A stretch of DNA of 64,000 bases, taken from assembly GCA_903889565.1 (NCBI GenBank), contig CAISYC010000044.1:1-64000 (forward strand). Direction: 5' to 3'. Position 1 is the first letter of the stretch, and every line of letters starts with the position of its first letter. The translations under genes and the position numbers were made by a program. This stretch comes from an uncultured beta proteobacterium. Its GTDB lineage: Bacteria; Pseudomonadota; Gammaproteobacteria; Burkholderiales; SG8-41. Shown here in pieces: positions 29,101 through 37,717 of this stretch. The notes beneath the pieces are model-generated. The model did no database searches. It was not told the DNA's origin and saw only the letters and a list, made by a program, of their open reading frames with translations.

Positions 29101-30171
29101 TCAGGAGCGGTTGATCGAAACCGGAATGCGCCGGCGTCCGAACTGGCTTTCGAACAACTCGAAGGCGCCGGCGATGGTCGTTGCGCAATGCGGGCATTTC
29201 GATTCGGGCGTGACTTCATACGAATTGATCTGATACCAGTCGCGCACGATCAGCGCGGCATGGCATTGCGGACAAAAGGTGCTGCCGCCTTCGGCGTCGT
29301 GCACATTGCCGGTGTAGACGTAATGCAAGCCCGCATCGAGCGCGATCTGACGCGAACGCGTGAGTGTCGCCGGCGGCGTCGCCGGTATGTCGGTCATCTT
29401 GTGGTCGGGATGAAATGCGGTGAGGTGCAGCGGCACGTCGGGACCGAGTTCACGCATGATCCACGCGCTCATCGCCGCAATCTCTTCGGGCGAGTCGTTC
29501 TTGCCGGGAATCAGCAGCGTGGTGATTTCGAACCAGACATCGGTTTCGTGCTTGAGGTAAACGAGCGTGTCGAGCACCGGCTGCAAATGCGCGCCGCAGA
29601 GTTTGAAGTAGAAGTCGTCGGTAAACGCTTTCAAATCGACGTTGGCGGCATCGATTTTCGAATAAAAATCGCGGCGCGGTGCGTCGTGCATGTAGCCGGC
29701 GGTGACGGCTACGGTTTTGACGCCGCGTGCATGGCAGGCGTCGGCGACATCCATCGCGTATTCGGCAAAAATCACCGGGTCGTTGTAGGTGAAGGCGACA
29801 CTCTTGCAGCCGCCATTGACCGCCGCCTGCGCGATCGCCTCGGGTGAAGCCTGGTCGGCGAGGCGGTCCATGTCCTTTGATTTGCTGATATCCCAATTCT
29901 GGCAGAACTTGCAGGCGAGGTTGCAGCCCGCGGTGCCGAACGACAGCACGCTGGAGCCGGGGTAAAAATGATTGAGCGGTTTTTTCTCGATCGGGTCGAT
30001 GCAGAAGCCGGACGAGCGGCCGTAGGTGGTCAGCATCATCCAGTCGCCGGTGCGTTCGCGCACGAAACAGGCGCCGCGCTGGCCGTCGTGCAGTTTGCAG
30101 TCGCGCGGACAGAGGTCGCACTGCAGGCGACCGTCGGGCAGCAGATGCCACCAGCGTCCGTCGTAGCTCAT
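29101..30171 (-). CDS. amrS: AmmeMemoRadiSam system radical SAM enzyme (AmrS)
   Basis: A 356-residue radical SAM protein. The cluster motif is CNLACKFC with C83, C87 and C90, preceded by N-terminal cysteine motifs (CDLCPRDCKL) and followed by a C-terminal pair (CPQCH, CPHC) that may bind metal. It resembles pyruvate-formate-lyase-activating enzymes, but its family travels with AMMECR1-like and Memo-like genes, both present just upstream. The reaction of this trio is not established. It starts 4 bases after the AMMECR1-like gene. Confidence 0.92.
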   Translation of the reverse strand: MSYDGRWWHLLPDGRLQCDLCPRDCKLHDGQRGACFVRERTGDWMMLTTYGRSSGFCIDPIEKKPLNHFYPGSSVLSFGTAGCNLACKFCQNWDISKSKDMDRLADQASPEAIAQAAVNGGCKSVAFTYNDPVIFAEYAMDVADACHARGVKTVAVTAGYMHDAPRRDFYSKIDAANVDLKAFTDDFYFKLCGAHLQPVLDTLVYLKHETDVWFEITTLLIPGKNDSPEEIAAMSAWIMRELGPDVPLHLTAFHPDHKMTDIPATPPATLTRSRQIALDAGLHYVYTGNVHDAEGGSTFCPQCHAALIVRDWYQINSYEVTPESKCPHCATTIAGAFELFESQFGRRRIPVSINRS

Positions 30172-30175
30172 GGCA

Positions 30176-30778
30176 TCAGCTGTCTTCGTGCCACTTGGCG
30201 ACGGTGTAGCGCGACAGTTTGACCGCGGGATCCCAGAAATCCGGCGGCAGGCCGCCCTTGTATTTGAGGTTACTCATGAAGGTTTTGGCGTCGGAGAACT
30301 CGGCCCACACCTGCGGCAGGAAGGTGCTGCGATGGTGGCCGTATTCGAATATCACGCCGTCGATGCCGGGCCGCAGTTGCGCCAGTGCATCGTCTTCATC
30401 GCGCCACTGCATGACCTCGACCGGCGACAGCACCGAGACTTCAATTTTTGTTTGGGCAAATTCTTCGGCGCTCAGCGGTTTGAAACGCGGATCGCGGAAC
30501 GCCGCCGCCTCCGCATTGGCGCGCACATCGTCGATAAGGTGGCGATGCGGTTCAAGGCTGCCGATGCAGCCGCGCAGCGTGCCGGCAATGGTCAGCGTGA
30601 CGAAGGCGGCGCCGGCGGCATGTAGCCACGGCACATCGGCCGGCGCGGCGGCGGTTACGCCGAGTTGGGACGCGATCGCCTGTCGCGCCAGCGCAATGAG
30701 TATGGCGCCGGCGTCGGCAGGCAGTGCATTGTCGCGATGCATGTTGGCCATTGCCAGCGCGCCGATATCAGTGGACAT
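30176..30778 (-). CDS. amrA: AmmeMemoRadiSam system protein A (AMMECR1-like)
   Basis: A 200-residue AMMECR1-domain protein. The hallmark LRGCIGSLEP is present, followed by FRDPRFKPLSAEEF, IEVSVLSP and KTFMSNLKYKGGLPP. The conserved cysteine in LRGCIG is thought to be functional. The ATG at 30778 overlaps the end of the Memo-like gene by 11 bases; a start further upstream (30820) would lie deeper in that gene and is less likely. It forms an operon with the Memo-like and radical SAM genes. Confidence 0.9.
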   Translation of the reverse strand: MSTDIGALAMANMHRDNALPADAGAILIALARQAIASQLGVTAAAPADVPWLHAAGAAFVTLTIAGTLRGCIGSLEPHRHLIDDVRANAEAAAFRDPRFKPLSAEEFAQTKIEVSVLSPVEVMQWRDEDDALAQLRPGIDGVIFEYGHHRSTFLPQVWAEFSDAKTFMSNLKYKGGLPPDFWDPAVKLSRYTVAKWHEDS

Positions 30779-31577
30779 GCTGCCCCTTGTCAAATACGAA
30801 AGCGCCATAGCCGACGACACGCTGGCGGTCGCCGGCGGTGTCGCCCGAGTTTCGCAGATCGATCAGGTCCGGTGTCAAATGGTGGCGCCGCGCAGCGAGT
30901 GTGAGCCCGTTGACCGGCGTGCCGCCGCAGGCCTGCTCATGTGAAATATTGCTGCGCAGATCGAGTATCGATTGCGCGGTGGCGCGATCGATGGCTTGCG
31001 CTTCGCTGTAGTTCAGATAATGCGAAAGATCCGAGCTGACCACGATCAGGGTTTCATCGCCGCCCCACAGCGTATCGAGCACCTGTGCGACTTCTTCCGC
31101 GCTGGCGTCGCCGACCGCCAGTGGTACTACCGTGAAGCCGGCCAGCACTGTTTGCAGAAACGGCAGATGGACTTCGAGCGAGTGTTCCTGCGCATGTGCC
31201 GCGGCGCTGACCGAGACTTGCGGCAGCAGCGACAGCGCGGCGTGGGCTTTCGCATCGATCATCACATTGCCGAGCGGCGTGGCGAGCATGCTGGCTGCCG
31301 GCAGCGCAAGGCCGCGGATCGGCACGCGATGCACCGGGCCCAGCAGCACGACGCGTTTGATCATGTCGCGCGCCGGCGCCAGTCGCGCGTAGGCCGCGGC
31401 GGCTATCGGACCCGAGTAGATATAGCCGGCGTGCGGCGCGATGATCGCTTTCGGCACCGGCTTGGCGCGCGCGGCCGGTTCCGCTGCGGCGAGCAGGGCG
31501 TTGATGTCGCGCCGCAGGTCGGCGGCGGCGGCCGGATAAAACAGCCCGGCAACGGCGGGTGGTCGTACGCTGATCAT
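30768..31577 (-). CDS. amrB: AmmeMemoRadiSam system protein B (Memo-like)
   Basis: A 269-residue Memo-family protein, related to LigB-type non-haem iron dioxygenases. The metal-type histidines lie in IIAPHAGYIYSG, EHSLEVHLPFL and VVSSDLSHYLNY, in the family order. It is the first gene of the three-gene AmmeMemoRadiSam operon. Human MEMO1 binds copper and iron; the bacterial function is unknown. It is divergent from ispD. Confidence 0.92.
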   Translation of the reverse strand: MISVRPPAVAGLFYPAAAADLRRDINALLAAAEPAARAKPVPKAIIAPHAGYIYSGPIAAAAYARLAPARDMIKRVVLLGPVHRVPIRGLALPAASMLATPLGNVMIDAKAHAALSLLPQVSVSAAAHAQEHSLEVHLPFLQTVLAGFTVVPLAVGDASAEEVAQVLDTLWGGDETLIVVSSDLSHYLNYSEAQAIDRATAQSILDLRSNISHEQACGGTPVNGLTLAARRHHLTPDLIDLRNSGDTAGDRQRVVGYGAFVFDKGQHVH

Positions 31578-31720
31578 GTTGTGTTCCTCCCGTTATATGC
31601 GGGGCGCTCGGCATAATTCAATGCGCACGGACAAATCAATTATAGTCCCGCCGCCCCTGCGCGGAGGCGCCGCCGGTGTCGGCGGCAACTGCTGGTACAA
31701 TCATTGCCGGTGACGATGAG
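31578..31720. promoter_or_regulatory. Divergent amrB/ispD intergenic region
   Basis: These 143 bases separate two divergent operons and should hold both promoters. GGAGG-like bases on the minus strand just upstream of amrB (31583-31588) fit its ribosome-binding site. I find no confident -35/-10 pair. Confidence 0.35.
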
Positions 31721-32419
31721 ATGACAAAATACTTTGCCCTGGTTCCTGCCGCCGGCAGCGGCGCGCGCATGGCTGCCGAACTGCCCAAACAGTATCTCGC
31801 GCTGGCCGGACGGCCCTTGCTTTATCACACCTTGAAACAGCTTGCGGCGAGCGCGCAGATTGAACGTGTGTTTGTTGTGCTGGCCCCCGGCGACGGTCAT
31901 TTTGCGGCGCAGGACTGGCAACCGTTCGCCGGTCGTCTAGAACCTTTGTTCTGCGGCGGCGCCACGCGCGCGGCGAGCGTATTCAACGGCTTGCTGGCGG
32001 TGCGCGATCTGGTCGCTGCGGATGACTGGATACTGGTGCACGATGCGGTGCGGCCGTGTCTGCCGGCGGCGGCGCTGGCGCGCCTGATCGACACTCTGCG
32101 CGACGATGATGCCGGCGGGCTGCTGGCGCTGCCTGTGGTCGATACGATCAAACGCGCCGATGCCGACGGCCGCGTGCGTCAGACCGAATCGCGCGATTCG
32201 CTGTGGCAGGCGCAGACGCCGCAGATGTTTCGCTACCGCGTGCTGTTGGAAGCATTGCGCGCAATCGATCCAGCGCTGGCCACCGATGAGGCGAGCGCGA
32301 TCGAACGGCTGGGCCTGCATCCGCGGCTGGTGATGGGTGATACACGCAATCTGAAAGTCACCTATCCGCAGGATCTGGAAATGGCGACGATGATTTTAAA
32401 TTCGACGGGGGGCGCATGA
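31721..32419 (+). CDS. ispD: 2-C-methyl-D-erythritol 4-phosphate cytidylyltransferase
   Basis: A 232-residue IspD, which couples methylerythritol phosphate to CTP in the non-mevalonate isoprenoid pathway. The nucleotide-binding motif PAAGSGARM, the LPKQY segment, HDAVRP and the C-terminal [11 protein letters not shown] and LKVTYPQDL are present. The ATG at 31721 gives [14 protein letters not shown], the family start; the longer frame upstream lacks similarity. It overlaps ispF by four bases (ATGA). Confidence 0.96.
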   Translation: MTKYFALVPAAGSGARMAAELPKQYLALAGRPLLYHTLKQLAASAQIERVFVVLAPGDGHFAAQDWQPFAGRLEPLFCGGATRAASVFNGLLAVRDLVAADDWILVHDAVRPCLPAAALARLIDTLRDDDAGGLLALPVVDTIKRADADGRVRQTESRDSLWQAQTPQMFRYRVLLEALRAIDPALATDEASAIERLGLHPRLVMGDTRNLKVTYPQDLEMATMILNSTGGA

Positions 32420-32913
32420 GAATCGGACAGGGCTTCGACGCGCACGCGCTGGTCGAGGGCCGCAAGCTCGTCATCGGCGGCGTGACGATTCCTTATGCGC
32501 GCGGACTTGACGGCCATTCCGATGCCGACGTGCTGCTGCATGCGGTATGCGACGCGCTGATCGGCGCCGCCGCGCTGGGTGATATCGGCAAACATTTTCC
32601 CGACAGCGATCCGCAGTACAAGGGCGTGGACAGCCGCAAGCTGTTGCGCGCGACTTCGGTGCTGCTGGCAAAACACGGCTGGGGCCTGATCAATCTCGAT
32701 GCCACCATCATCGCGCAGGAGCCGCGCATGGCGCCGCATGTGCCGCAGATGATTTCCAATATTGCCGCCGATCTCGGCGTGCAACCGGAGCGGGTCAACG
32801 TCAAGGCCAAGACCACCGAGCGGCTCGGCTTTACGGGGCGCGGCGAGGGTATCGCTGCCGAGGCGATCGCGCTGATCGCGCCGCTGCCCGATGATGGGCG
32901 GGGCGCCGACTGA
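32416..32913 (+). CDS. ispF: 2-C-methyl-D-erythritol 2,4-cyclodiphosphate synthase
   Basis: A 165-residue IspF. The start [12 protein letters not shown] and [14 protein letters not shown] contain the zinc-binding Asp and His residues; [11 protein letters not shown] and the C-terminal [15 protein letters not shown] are also typical. It forms the cyclic diphosphate intermediate of isoprenoid synthesis as a trimer. It is coupled to ispD by an ATGA overlap and followed, probably with overlap, by thpR. Confidence 0.96.
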   Translation: MRIGQGFDAHALVEGRKLVIGGVTIPYARGLDGHSDADVLLHAVCDALIGAAALGDIGKHFPDSDPQYKGVDSRKLLRATSVLLAKHGWGLINLDATIIAQEPRMAPHVPQMISNIAADLGVQPERVNVKAKTTERLGFTGRGEGIAAEAIALIAPLPDDGRGAD

Positions 32914-33431
32914 TCGACGCCGGAAAAGCGCGGCTGTTTTTTGCACTGTGGCCCGACGATGCGCTGCGTGCCGCGATGCATCGGCATGCGCTGGCATTGC
33001 GCAGGGGCGCAGAGGGCCGCGTGATCCGCGCCGACAAATTGCATCTCACGCTGGTGTTTCTCGGTGCGGTGGCGCGCAAGCGCATGGCCGAACTTGATGC
33101 CATTGCGCGCGCGGCCGCGGCGCATTCGTTCGATCTCACACTGGATGCGGCAGGCTTATGGGCGCGGCAGCGCGTGGCCTGGCTGGCGCCGCGCGCGGTG
33201 CCACCCGCGCTGCGCGAACTGGTTCGCGCACTCGAAACCGCGTTGCGTGCGGCACATTTTCCGATTGAAGATCGCGCCTGGCGCGCGCATGTCACGCTGC
33301 TTCGCGATGCGCGCGCAGTCGCTACCTTGCCGGCGCCGGGTTTGACCTGGCAGGCGCGCGAGTTCGTGCTGGTCGAATCCGCCGGCGGCGCCTACCGCGT
33401 CATCAATCGCTGGCCGCTGCGGCCTATTTGA
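32910..33431 (+). CDS. thpR: RNA 2',3'-cyclic phosphodiesterase ThpR (LigT), non-AUG start
   Basis: A 2H-phosphoesterase with both catalytic motifs, HLTLVFLG and HVTLLRDA. The first ATG in frame (32976) would cut off the conserved first strand [10 protein letters not shown], which is encoded just upstream in the same open frame. No ATG, GTG or TTG occurs between the preceding in-frame stop (32892) and 32976, so translation probably begins at CTG 32910, overlapping the ispF stop as CTGA, or at a neighbouring rare start such as ATC 32913. From 32910 the product is 173 residues, close to E. coli ThpR (176). The product call is strong; the exact start is inferred. Confidence 0.85.
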   Translation: MIDAGKARLFFALWPDDALRAAMHRHALALRRGAEGRVIRADKLHLTLVFLGAVARKRMAELDAIARAAAAHSFDLTLDAAGLWARQRVAWLAPRAVPPALRELVRALETALRAAHFPIEDRAWRAHVTLLRDARAVATLPAPGLTWQAREFVLVESAGGAYRVINRWPLRPI

Positions 33432-33849
33432 CGGCCGGCGCCGGTGCGGCGGGCGTCGCCCTGGGTGCATCATTTTTCACGGCGGCGGCGGCCGGTTTCG
33501 GCGGCGTTGATTCGCGAAACTGTTCTACCAGGCGGATCGCGCCGCCGACGAAACTCGAATTCGGATTTTCCACGCAATACCGATCGAGATATTCGTAGAG
33601 CTGTTCGCCGCCCGGAATTTTGCCGGTTTGCACCTGGCGCGCCGGATTCGCGTAATTGTGACCGGAAACGAAACCACGGATCCACGATTCGAAATGCGCG
33701 CGGATCAGCTTGTTGTTGGCTGATTTCGACCACGCGGCGCAGGACGAGTCCGGGAAAACGAGAATATTGATCTGTTGTGATTGCGCCGATGCGATCACCG
33801 GCACCAGCGCCAGCGCGGCGAGCACGATTCGAATCATTCGCATTTGCAT
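33424..33849 (-). CDS. Small exported protein with two cysteines
   Basis: A 141-residue protein with a signal peptide (MRMIRIVLAALALVPVIASAQ), so probably periplasmic. The mature part has C37 and C92 with a conserved-looking core, AHFESWIRGFVSGHNYAN and YEYLDRYCVENPNSSF, and ends in a Pro/Ala-rich tail. The pattern recalls HdeA/Rap1a-like small periplasmic proteins, but I do not recognise a family with certainty. It converges on thpR, overlapping its last 8 bases. Confidence 0.7.
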   Translation of the reverse strand: MQMRMIRIVLAALALVPVIASAQSQQINILVFPDSSCAAWSKSANNKLIRAHFESWIRGFVSGHNYANPARQVQTGKIPGGEQLYEYLDRYCVENPNSSFVGGAIRLVEQFRESTPPKPAAAAVKNDAPRATPAAPAPAVK

Positions 33850-33957
33850 GTTTTTTTCTCCGGCTGCCGCAATGAACCCGAAATCGAAGCCGTGATGCTA
33901 GCAGGTTTGTATAATCACCGAGGCGGCGGCGCCCAACGCCGCGGAGGCGCTTGGAAA

Positions 33958-34434
33958 ATGGATCATTACGTCGCGGTGTTCAACCGTGCACAGAGCCAAT
34001 CCGGCACGACCGGCGACGATCTGCAATTGCCGGCCTGGGGCGAGGCTGAGTGGCGCACGCTGTTCGGCGTGACCACGCCGCGGCCGTTCAAGGCGAGCGA
34101 AGTGGTGATCCAGCGCGGCGTTGCCGATCGCGCGCTGTATTTCGTCGCCGCCGGTTCGCTCGAAGTGGGCGTGAGTTATGTTGACGGCGTCAGCATCAGC
34201 CCGATTGCGAAGATCGCCGCCGGCAGCGTGATCGGCGAGCAGTCGTTTTTCGACGGCCAGCCGCGTTCGGCCAACGTGTGGGCGGTGACCGACGGCGAAC
34301 TGCTGTGCCTGACGGCGGAACAATTTCATGCATTGTCGGCGGACGAGCCGCGGCTGGCGCGCGATCTGCTGTTTGCGCTGGGGCGCATCCTGTCGTTGCG
34401 TCTGCGCAACACGACGGTGCGCATCCGCCGCTAG
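33958..34434 (+). CDS. Stand-alone cyclic-nucleotide-binding domain protein
   Basis: A 158-residue protein consisting of one CAP-type cyclic-nucleotide-binding domain (about 35-150). The phosphate-binding cassette reads IGEQSFFDGQPRSANVW, retaining the Glu, Arg and Ser that contact cNMP. There is no DNA-binding domain, so it is not a CRP-type regulator. GGAGG at 33943-33947 precedes the ATG. It may act as a soluble nucleotide-responsive partner; no partner gene is evident beside it. Confidence 0.8.
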   Translation: MDHYVAVFNRAQSQSGTTGDDLQLPAWGEAEWRTLFGVTTPRPFKASEVVIQRGVADRALYFVAAGSLEVGVSYVDGVSISPIAKIAAGSVIGEQSFFDGQPRSANVWAVTDGELLCLTAEQFHALSADEPRLARDLLFALGRILSLRLRNTTVRIRR

Positions 34435-34441
34435 CTTTTAC

Positions 34442-35746
34442 TCAAGTCAGCGGCAATTCGACGCGCGCATCGAGTCCGCCGCCATCACGCGGCAGCAGTT
34501 GCACGCTGCCGCGATGCAGTTTGGCGATGCGATCGACGATGGCGAGACCCAGCCCCGAGCCGCTGGTGCTGCGCGCGGCATTCAGACGCGTGAACGGTTG
34601 CAGCATGCGTTCGGCGTCGGCGGGCGGAATGCCGGGGCCGCGATCGAGTACCGACAATCGCACGCGTTGATCGATCAGCGCGGTTTCAATCTCGACGGTC
34701 GGACTGCCGTGCCGCAAGGCGTTGTCGATGAGGTTGGTCAGCAGGCGCTGGATCGCCAGCGGTTTCAGCTGCAGTCGCGGCACGCCGCCGCAGCGCGCTG
34801 TCACCGACTGGCCCGGCCGCTGGTAGCGTTCGACCACGGAATTGACGAGTTCGTCGAGATCGCATTCCGTGGTTGCGCTTTGCTCGCCGCTGACGCGCGC
34901 GAAGTCGAGAAACTGGTTGATCACGGCGTCGATGTCGGCAATGTCCTGCAGCATGCCGTCCATCTGACCCGGCGAGGCCTTGTCGCCGATCATTTCGAGT
35001 TCGAGCCGGATGCGCGCGAGCGGCGTGCGCAGATCGTGCGAAACGCCGGCCAGCAGCAGCGCGCGGTCCTCGTCGAGGCGCTTGAGATCGGCCGACATCT
35101 GGTTGAAGGCGTGCGACAGTGTGCGGATTTCGCTCGGACCGGTTTCGGGCACCGGGTCCGGCGTCTGCCCGCGACCGATTGCAGCCGCGGCGCGCGTGAG
35201 GTCGCGCAGCGGGCGGTCGATGCGCGAAACAATCAGATAGGCGCCGGCCACCGACAGCAGCAGCACCAGCAGGCCCCAGCCGATCCAGCGCAGCTGTTCG
35301 GCGCGCTCGATACGTTCGCGCGGCAGGCGCACCCAGTATTCGATGTCGTCGATGTCAAAACTGATCCAGATGCTGTCGACCGCTCCGGTCGAATGCACGA
35401 TCTGGGTGTCATCGCCGAGACGGCGTTGCAGTTCGGCGATCAGCAGGCGCACGAACGGCCGGTCCGGCAGCGGTTCGACCGGCTCATTTGGCGCGTGCGC
35501 GTAGACCTGGATGCCTTCCTGCTCGGAGAGATCGCGCAGCAGGTCGAAGCGCTTGTCCGGATTGGCGGTGATCAGCGCCGAGCGCGTGAGATTGACCACG
35601 CTGGCGACCTGTTGCGCAATTTGCGCCGCGCGCGGCTCGCGCTCGGACACGCGAAAAATCTGCAGCCATGCCGAATTGCCGGCGACCAGCAGCAGCGCCA
35701 GCAGCAGCATGGCACGCCATAACAGGCTTTGCGGAACGAATCTCAA
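34442..35746 (-). CDS. envZ: Sensor histidine kinase EnvZ
   Basis: A 434-residue inner-membrane kinase. Membrane segments at about 10-30 and 155-175 flank a periplasmic domain; HAMP follows, then HisKA with [12 protein letters not shown] (H237) and a HATPase domain with [18 protein letters not shown] and [12 protein letters not shown]. Length and layout match EnvZ (450 in E. coli), and the partner response regulator OmpR lies 36 bases upstream. It should sense osmotic or envelope conditions and phosphorylate OmpR. Confidence 0.92.
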   Translation of the reverse strand: MRFVPQSLLWRAMLLLALLLVAGNSAWLQIFRVSEREPRAAQIAQQVASVVNLTRSALITANPDKRFDLLRDLSEQEGIQVYAHAPNEPVEPLPDRPFVRLLIAELQRRLGDDTQIVHSTGAVDSIWISFDIDDIEYWVRLPRERIERAEQLRWIGWGLLVLLLSVAGAYLIVSRIDRPLRDLTRAAAAIGRGQTPDPVPETGPSEIRTLSHAFNQMSADLKRLDEDRALLLAGVSHDLRTPLARIRLELEMIGDKASPGQMDGMLQDIADIDAVINQFLDFARVSGEQSATTECDLDELVNSVVERYQRPGQSVTARCGGVPRLQLKPLAIQRLLTNLIDNALRHGSPTVEIETALIDQRVRLSVLDRGPGIPPADAERMLQPFTRLNAARSTSGSGLGLAIVDRIAKLHRGSVQLLPRDGGGLDARVELPLT

Positions 35747-35782
35747 CGTGGCGGCGCCGTGCGGCGGGAAACGCGGCGCCGC

Positions 35783-36505
35783 TTACTTCGCGCCGTCCGG
35801 CACGAACACGTAGCCGAACCCCCACACCGTCTGGATGAAGGCGGGTTTTGCCGGATCCGCCTCGATCAGCTTGCGCAGGCGCGAAATCTGCACGTCGATC
35901 GCGCGGTCGAAGGCGCCGAATTCGCGGCCGCGCGCGAGTTCGGTGAGCTTGTCACGCGACAGCGGTGACCGCGCGTGCTGCACCAGCACCTTGAGCAGCG
36001 CAAATTCGCCGGTCGTCAGCGCCAGCGGTTGCCCTGCGCGCGTGAGGCTGCGCGCGGCGAGATTGAGGCTGAATTCGCCGAACTCGACGACCTGCTGTTC
36101 GGCCGAGGGCGCGCCCGGCGGCTGCGGTTCCGGCGCGCGGCGCAGCACCGCCTGGATGCGGGCGACGAGTTCGCGCGGATTGAACGGCTTGGGCAGGTAA
36201 TCGTCGGCGCCGACTTCGAGGCCGACGATGCGATCGACGTCGTCGCCCTTGGCAGTCAGCATGATGATCGGAATCGTGTCGCCGAGGCCGCGCAGGCGGC
36301 GGCAGATCGACAAGCCGTCCTCGCCCGGCATCATCAGGTCAAGCACCATGAGGTCGTGGCGTTCGCGCGCGAGCCAGCGGTTCATGTCGTTGCCGTCGAT
36401 GGCGGTGCGAACACTGTAGCCCTGTTCGCTCAGATAACGATTGAGCAACTCGCGCAGCCGCGCGTCGTCGTCAACCACCAGTATGCGTGTCTTGGTTTCT
36501 CCCAT
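35783..36505 (-). CDS. ompR: Response regulator OmpR
   Basis: A 240-residue OmpR-type regulator (E. coli OmpR is 239). The receiver has RILVVDDDARLREL, phospho-acceptor D56 in LMVLDLMMPG and the switch lysine in DDYLPKPFNP; the C-terminal winged helix has RAIDVQISRLRKLIE and TVWGFGYVF. ATG 36505 has AGGA 8 bases upstream and gives MGETKTRILVV; in-frame ATGs at 36514 and 36523 are alternatives. It precedes envZ in an operon. Confidence 0.94.
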   Translation of the reverse strand: MGETKTRILVVDDDARLRELLNRYLSEQGYSVRTAIDGNDMNRWLARERHDLMVLDLMMPGEDGLSICRRLRGLGDTIPIIMLTAKGDDVDRIVGLEVGADDYLPKPFNPRELVARIQAVLRRAPEPQPPGAPSAEQQVVEFGEFSLNLAARSLTRAGQPLALTTGEFALLKVLVQHARSPLSRDKLTELARGREFGAFDRAIDVQISRLRKLIEADPAKPAFIQTVWGFGYVFVPDGAK

Positions 36506-36707
36506 GTGCGCCATCCTAGCCATTTCGATACGGCAATTCCACTGTTTTGTAATCGATTGTTTCAACGGCGGGCAGGGAAACAAATTGTTACAAAAGACCG
36601 CATCCGCGTTTCAATCGGGACGGCAGCCGTGGCGTAGTATTCGTCAACACCAGATGGCGCGAAATAATTTATGCATGCGTCGTCGGTCAAACCACCAAGG
36701 AGTTGTC

Positions 36708-36845
36708 ATGAGCGTTGTTGTTGCGGTGATTGCAGTTGCATGGTGGGTGCAGGCTGCCGCCGCCCGCCGCGTCGCGCGCCGGGCCGTCGCGCGCCACTAT
36801 AATGTCACCGGGGGCGCCAACCCGGGACGCCCGTTCAGGGATTGA
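36708..36845 (+). CDS. Possible 45-residue small membrane-associated protein
   Basis: A short frame with a strong ribosome-binding site (AAGGAG at 36697-36702, 5 bases before the ATG). It encodes a hydrophobic N-terminal stretch (MSVVVAVIAVAWWVQAAAA) followed by a basic region. It ends 10 bases before the next gene, in the same direction. No homologue is recognised. Support is the ribosome-binding site and position only. Confidence 0.35.
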   Translation: MSVVVAVIAVAWWVQAAAARRVARRAVARHYNVTGGANPGRPFRD

Positions 36846-36855
36846 CGGAGGCGGC

Positions 36856-37134
36856 ATGCGATTTTTGCTTGGCGTGGCGGCGGCGATAACGATGACCTTC
36901 CTGTTATCGGCGGGGTCCGCATCGGCCAATGGCTGGCGCGATCACACGGTTCGCGTGCAGATGCAACGGTATCAGCCCGACCGCTTCCAGCGCCAGCCGC
37001 AGCGCGATTTCCGGACGCCGCCGGAACGCGGTCGCCGTGACGCACGCGACGGCCGGCTGACCGATCAGGAGCGGCGCGATCTGCATCGCGATCTCGATCG
37101 TGCCAATCGTGAGCTCTACAAGGGCCGGCGCTGA
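36856..37134 (+). CDS. Small exported basic protein
   Basis: A 92-residue protein with a signal peptide (MRFLLGVAAAITMTFLLSAG, cleavage likely after SASA). The mature part is rich in Arg, Asp and Gln and ends in a charged helix, LTDQERRDLHRDLDRANREL. GGAG at 36847-36850 precedes the ATG. It has no cysteines. Similar short exported proteins with DQERRDLHRDL-like ends are common in betaproteobacteria, without known function. It lies 34 bases before the cysteine-repeat gene. Confidence 0.7.
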   Translation: MRFLLGVAAAITMTFLLSAGSASANGWRDHTVRVQMQRYQPDRFQRQPQRDFRTPPERGRRDARDGRLTDQERRDLHRDLDRANRELYKGRR

Positions 37135-37168
37135 GCCGGAACGCAGCAACATCAACCGGGGGCGCATC

Positions 37169-37690
37169 ATGAAAAATTCCTGTGCATTTTTTATTGCGGG
37201 CGTGCTCGTGCTCGCGCTCGCCGCGGCTGCGGCGTCGGCGCAGGGGCTGCCCGGTGCCACCGTGCGCCAGGACAATCCCGCCGCCGCGACCGGCGCGGCG
37301 CCGGCCAAAGGCGGCTGGAGCGAACGTTGTCAGGCCAACCCGCAGGACTGCGAAGCGAAAAAGGCGGAAATGAAGAAGCACCGCGAGGAATGCCGCGCCG
37401 ATCCGGAAAAATGCCGCGCCGAGCGCGCGGCGCGCTGCAAGGAAAATCCGCAGCAATGCGCGCAAATCAAGCAGAAGATGCAGGAACGCGCGAAGCAGCG
37501 GCGCGAACAATGCAAGGCCGATCCGGACAAGTGCCGCGCCGAAATGAAGGCGCGCCGCGAGGCGCGTTGCCAGGCCGATCCGCAGCGCTGCGCGGAGATG
37601 AAGGCGCAGTTCGAGAAGCGCCGCGAGGCCTGCAAGGCGAATCCCGACCAGTGCGCGCCCGCCAAGCGCGCGGCACCCGCCACCCAGTAG
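37169..37690 (+). CDS. Exported paired-cysteine repeat protein
   Basis: A 173-residue protein with a signal peptide (cleavage near ASAQ, residue 25). The mature part has six copies of C-x-[AE]-[ND]-P-x-x-C, with cysteines at 54/61, 75/82, 90/97, 115/122, 134/141 and 155/162, joined by 7-17 residue helical linkers rich in Lys, Arg and Glu. All pairs have identical CxxxxxxC spacing, which suggests a periplasmic helical rod stabilised by disulfides, or a metal-binding protein. I do not recognise a named family. It follows another small exported gene and precedes the DUF1800/DUF1501 pair. Confidence 0.8.
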   Translation: MKNSCAFFIAGVLVLALAAAAASAQGLPGATVRQDNPAAATGAAPAKGGWSERCQANPQDCEAKKAEMKKHREECRADPEKCRAERAARCKENPQQCAQIKQKMQERAKQRREQCKADPDKCRAEMKARREARCQADPQRCAEMKAQFEKRREACKANPDQCAPAKRAAPATQ

Positions 37691-37717
37691 CGCGATTGCG
37701 GCGGCGCGGCTTCCATC

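Noticed and set aside
25645-29847. A roughly 1400-codon open frame antisense to mfd and amrS
   Set aside because: It mirrors the codon bias of the genuine minus-strand genes (GC-rich third positions leave few stops). It spans two unrelated genes, has no ribosome-binding site and shows no family similarity.
32976-33431. thpR starting at ATG 32976
   Set aside because: It would lose the first beta strand conserved across the 2H-phosphoesterase family, which is encoded just upstream in the same frame.
33444-33770. Plus-strand frame opposite the small exported protein
   Set aside because: The minus-strand gene has a clear signal peptide; the plus frame has no support.
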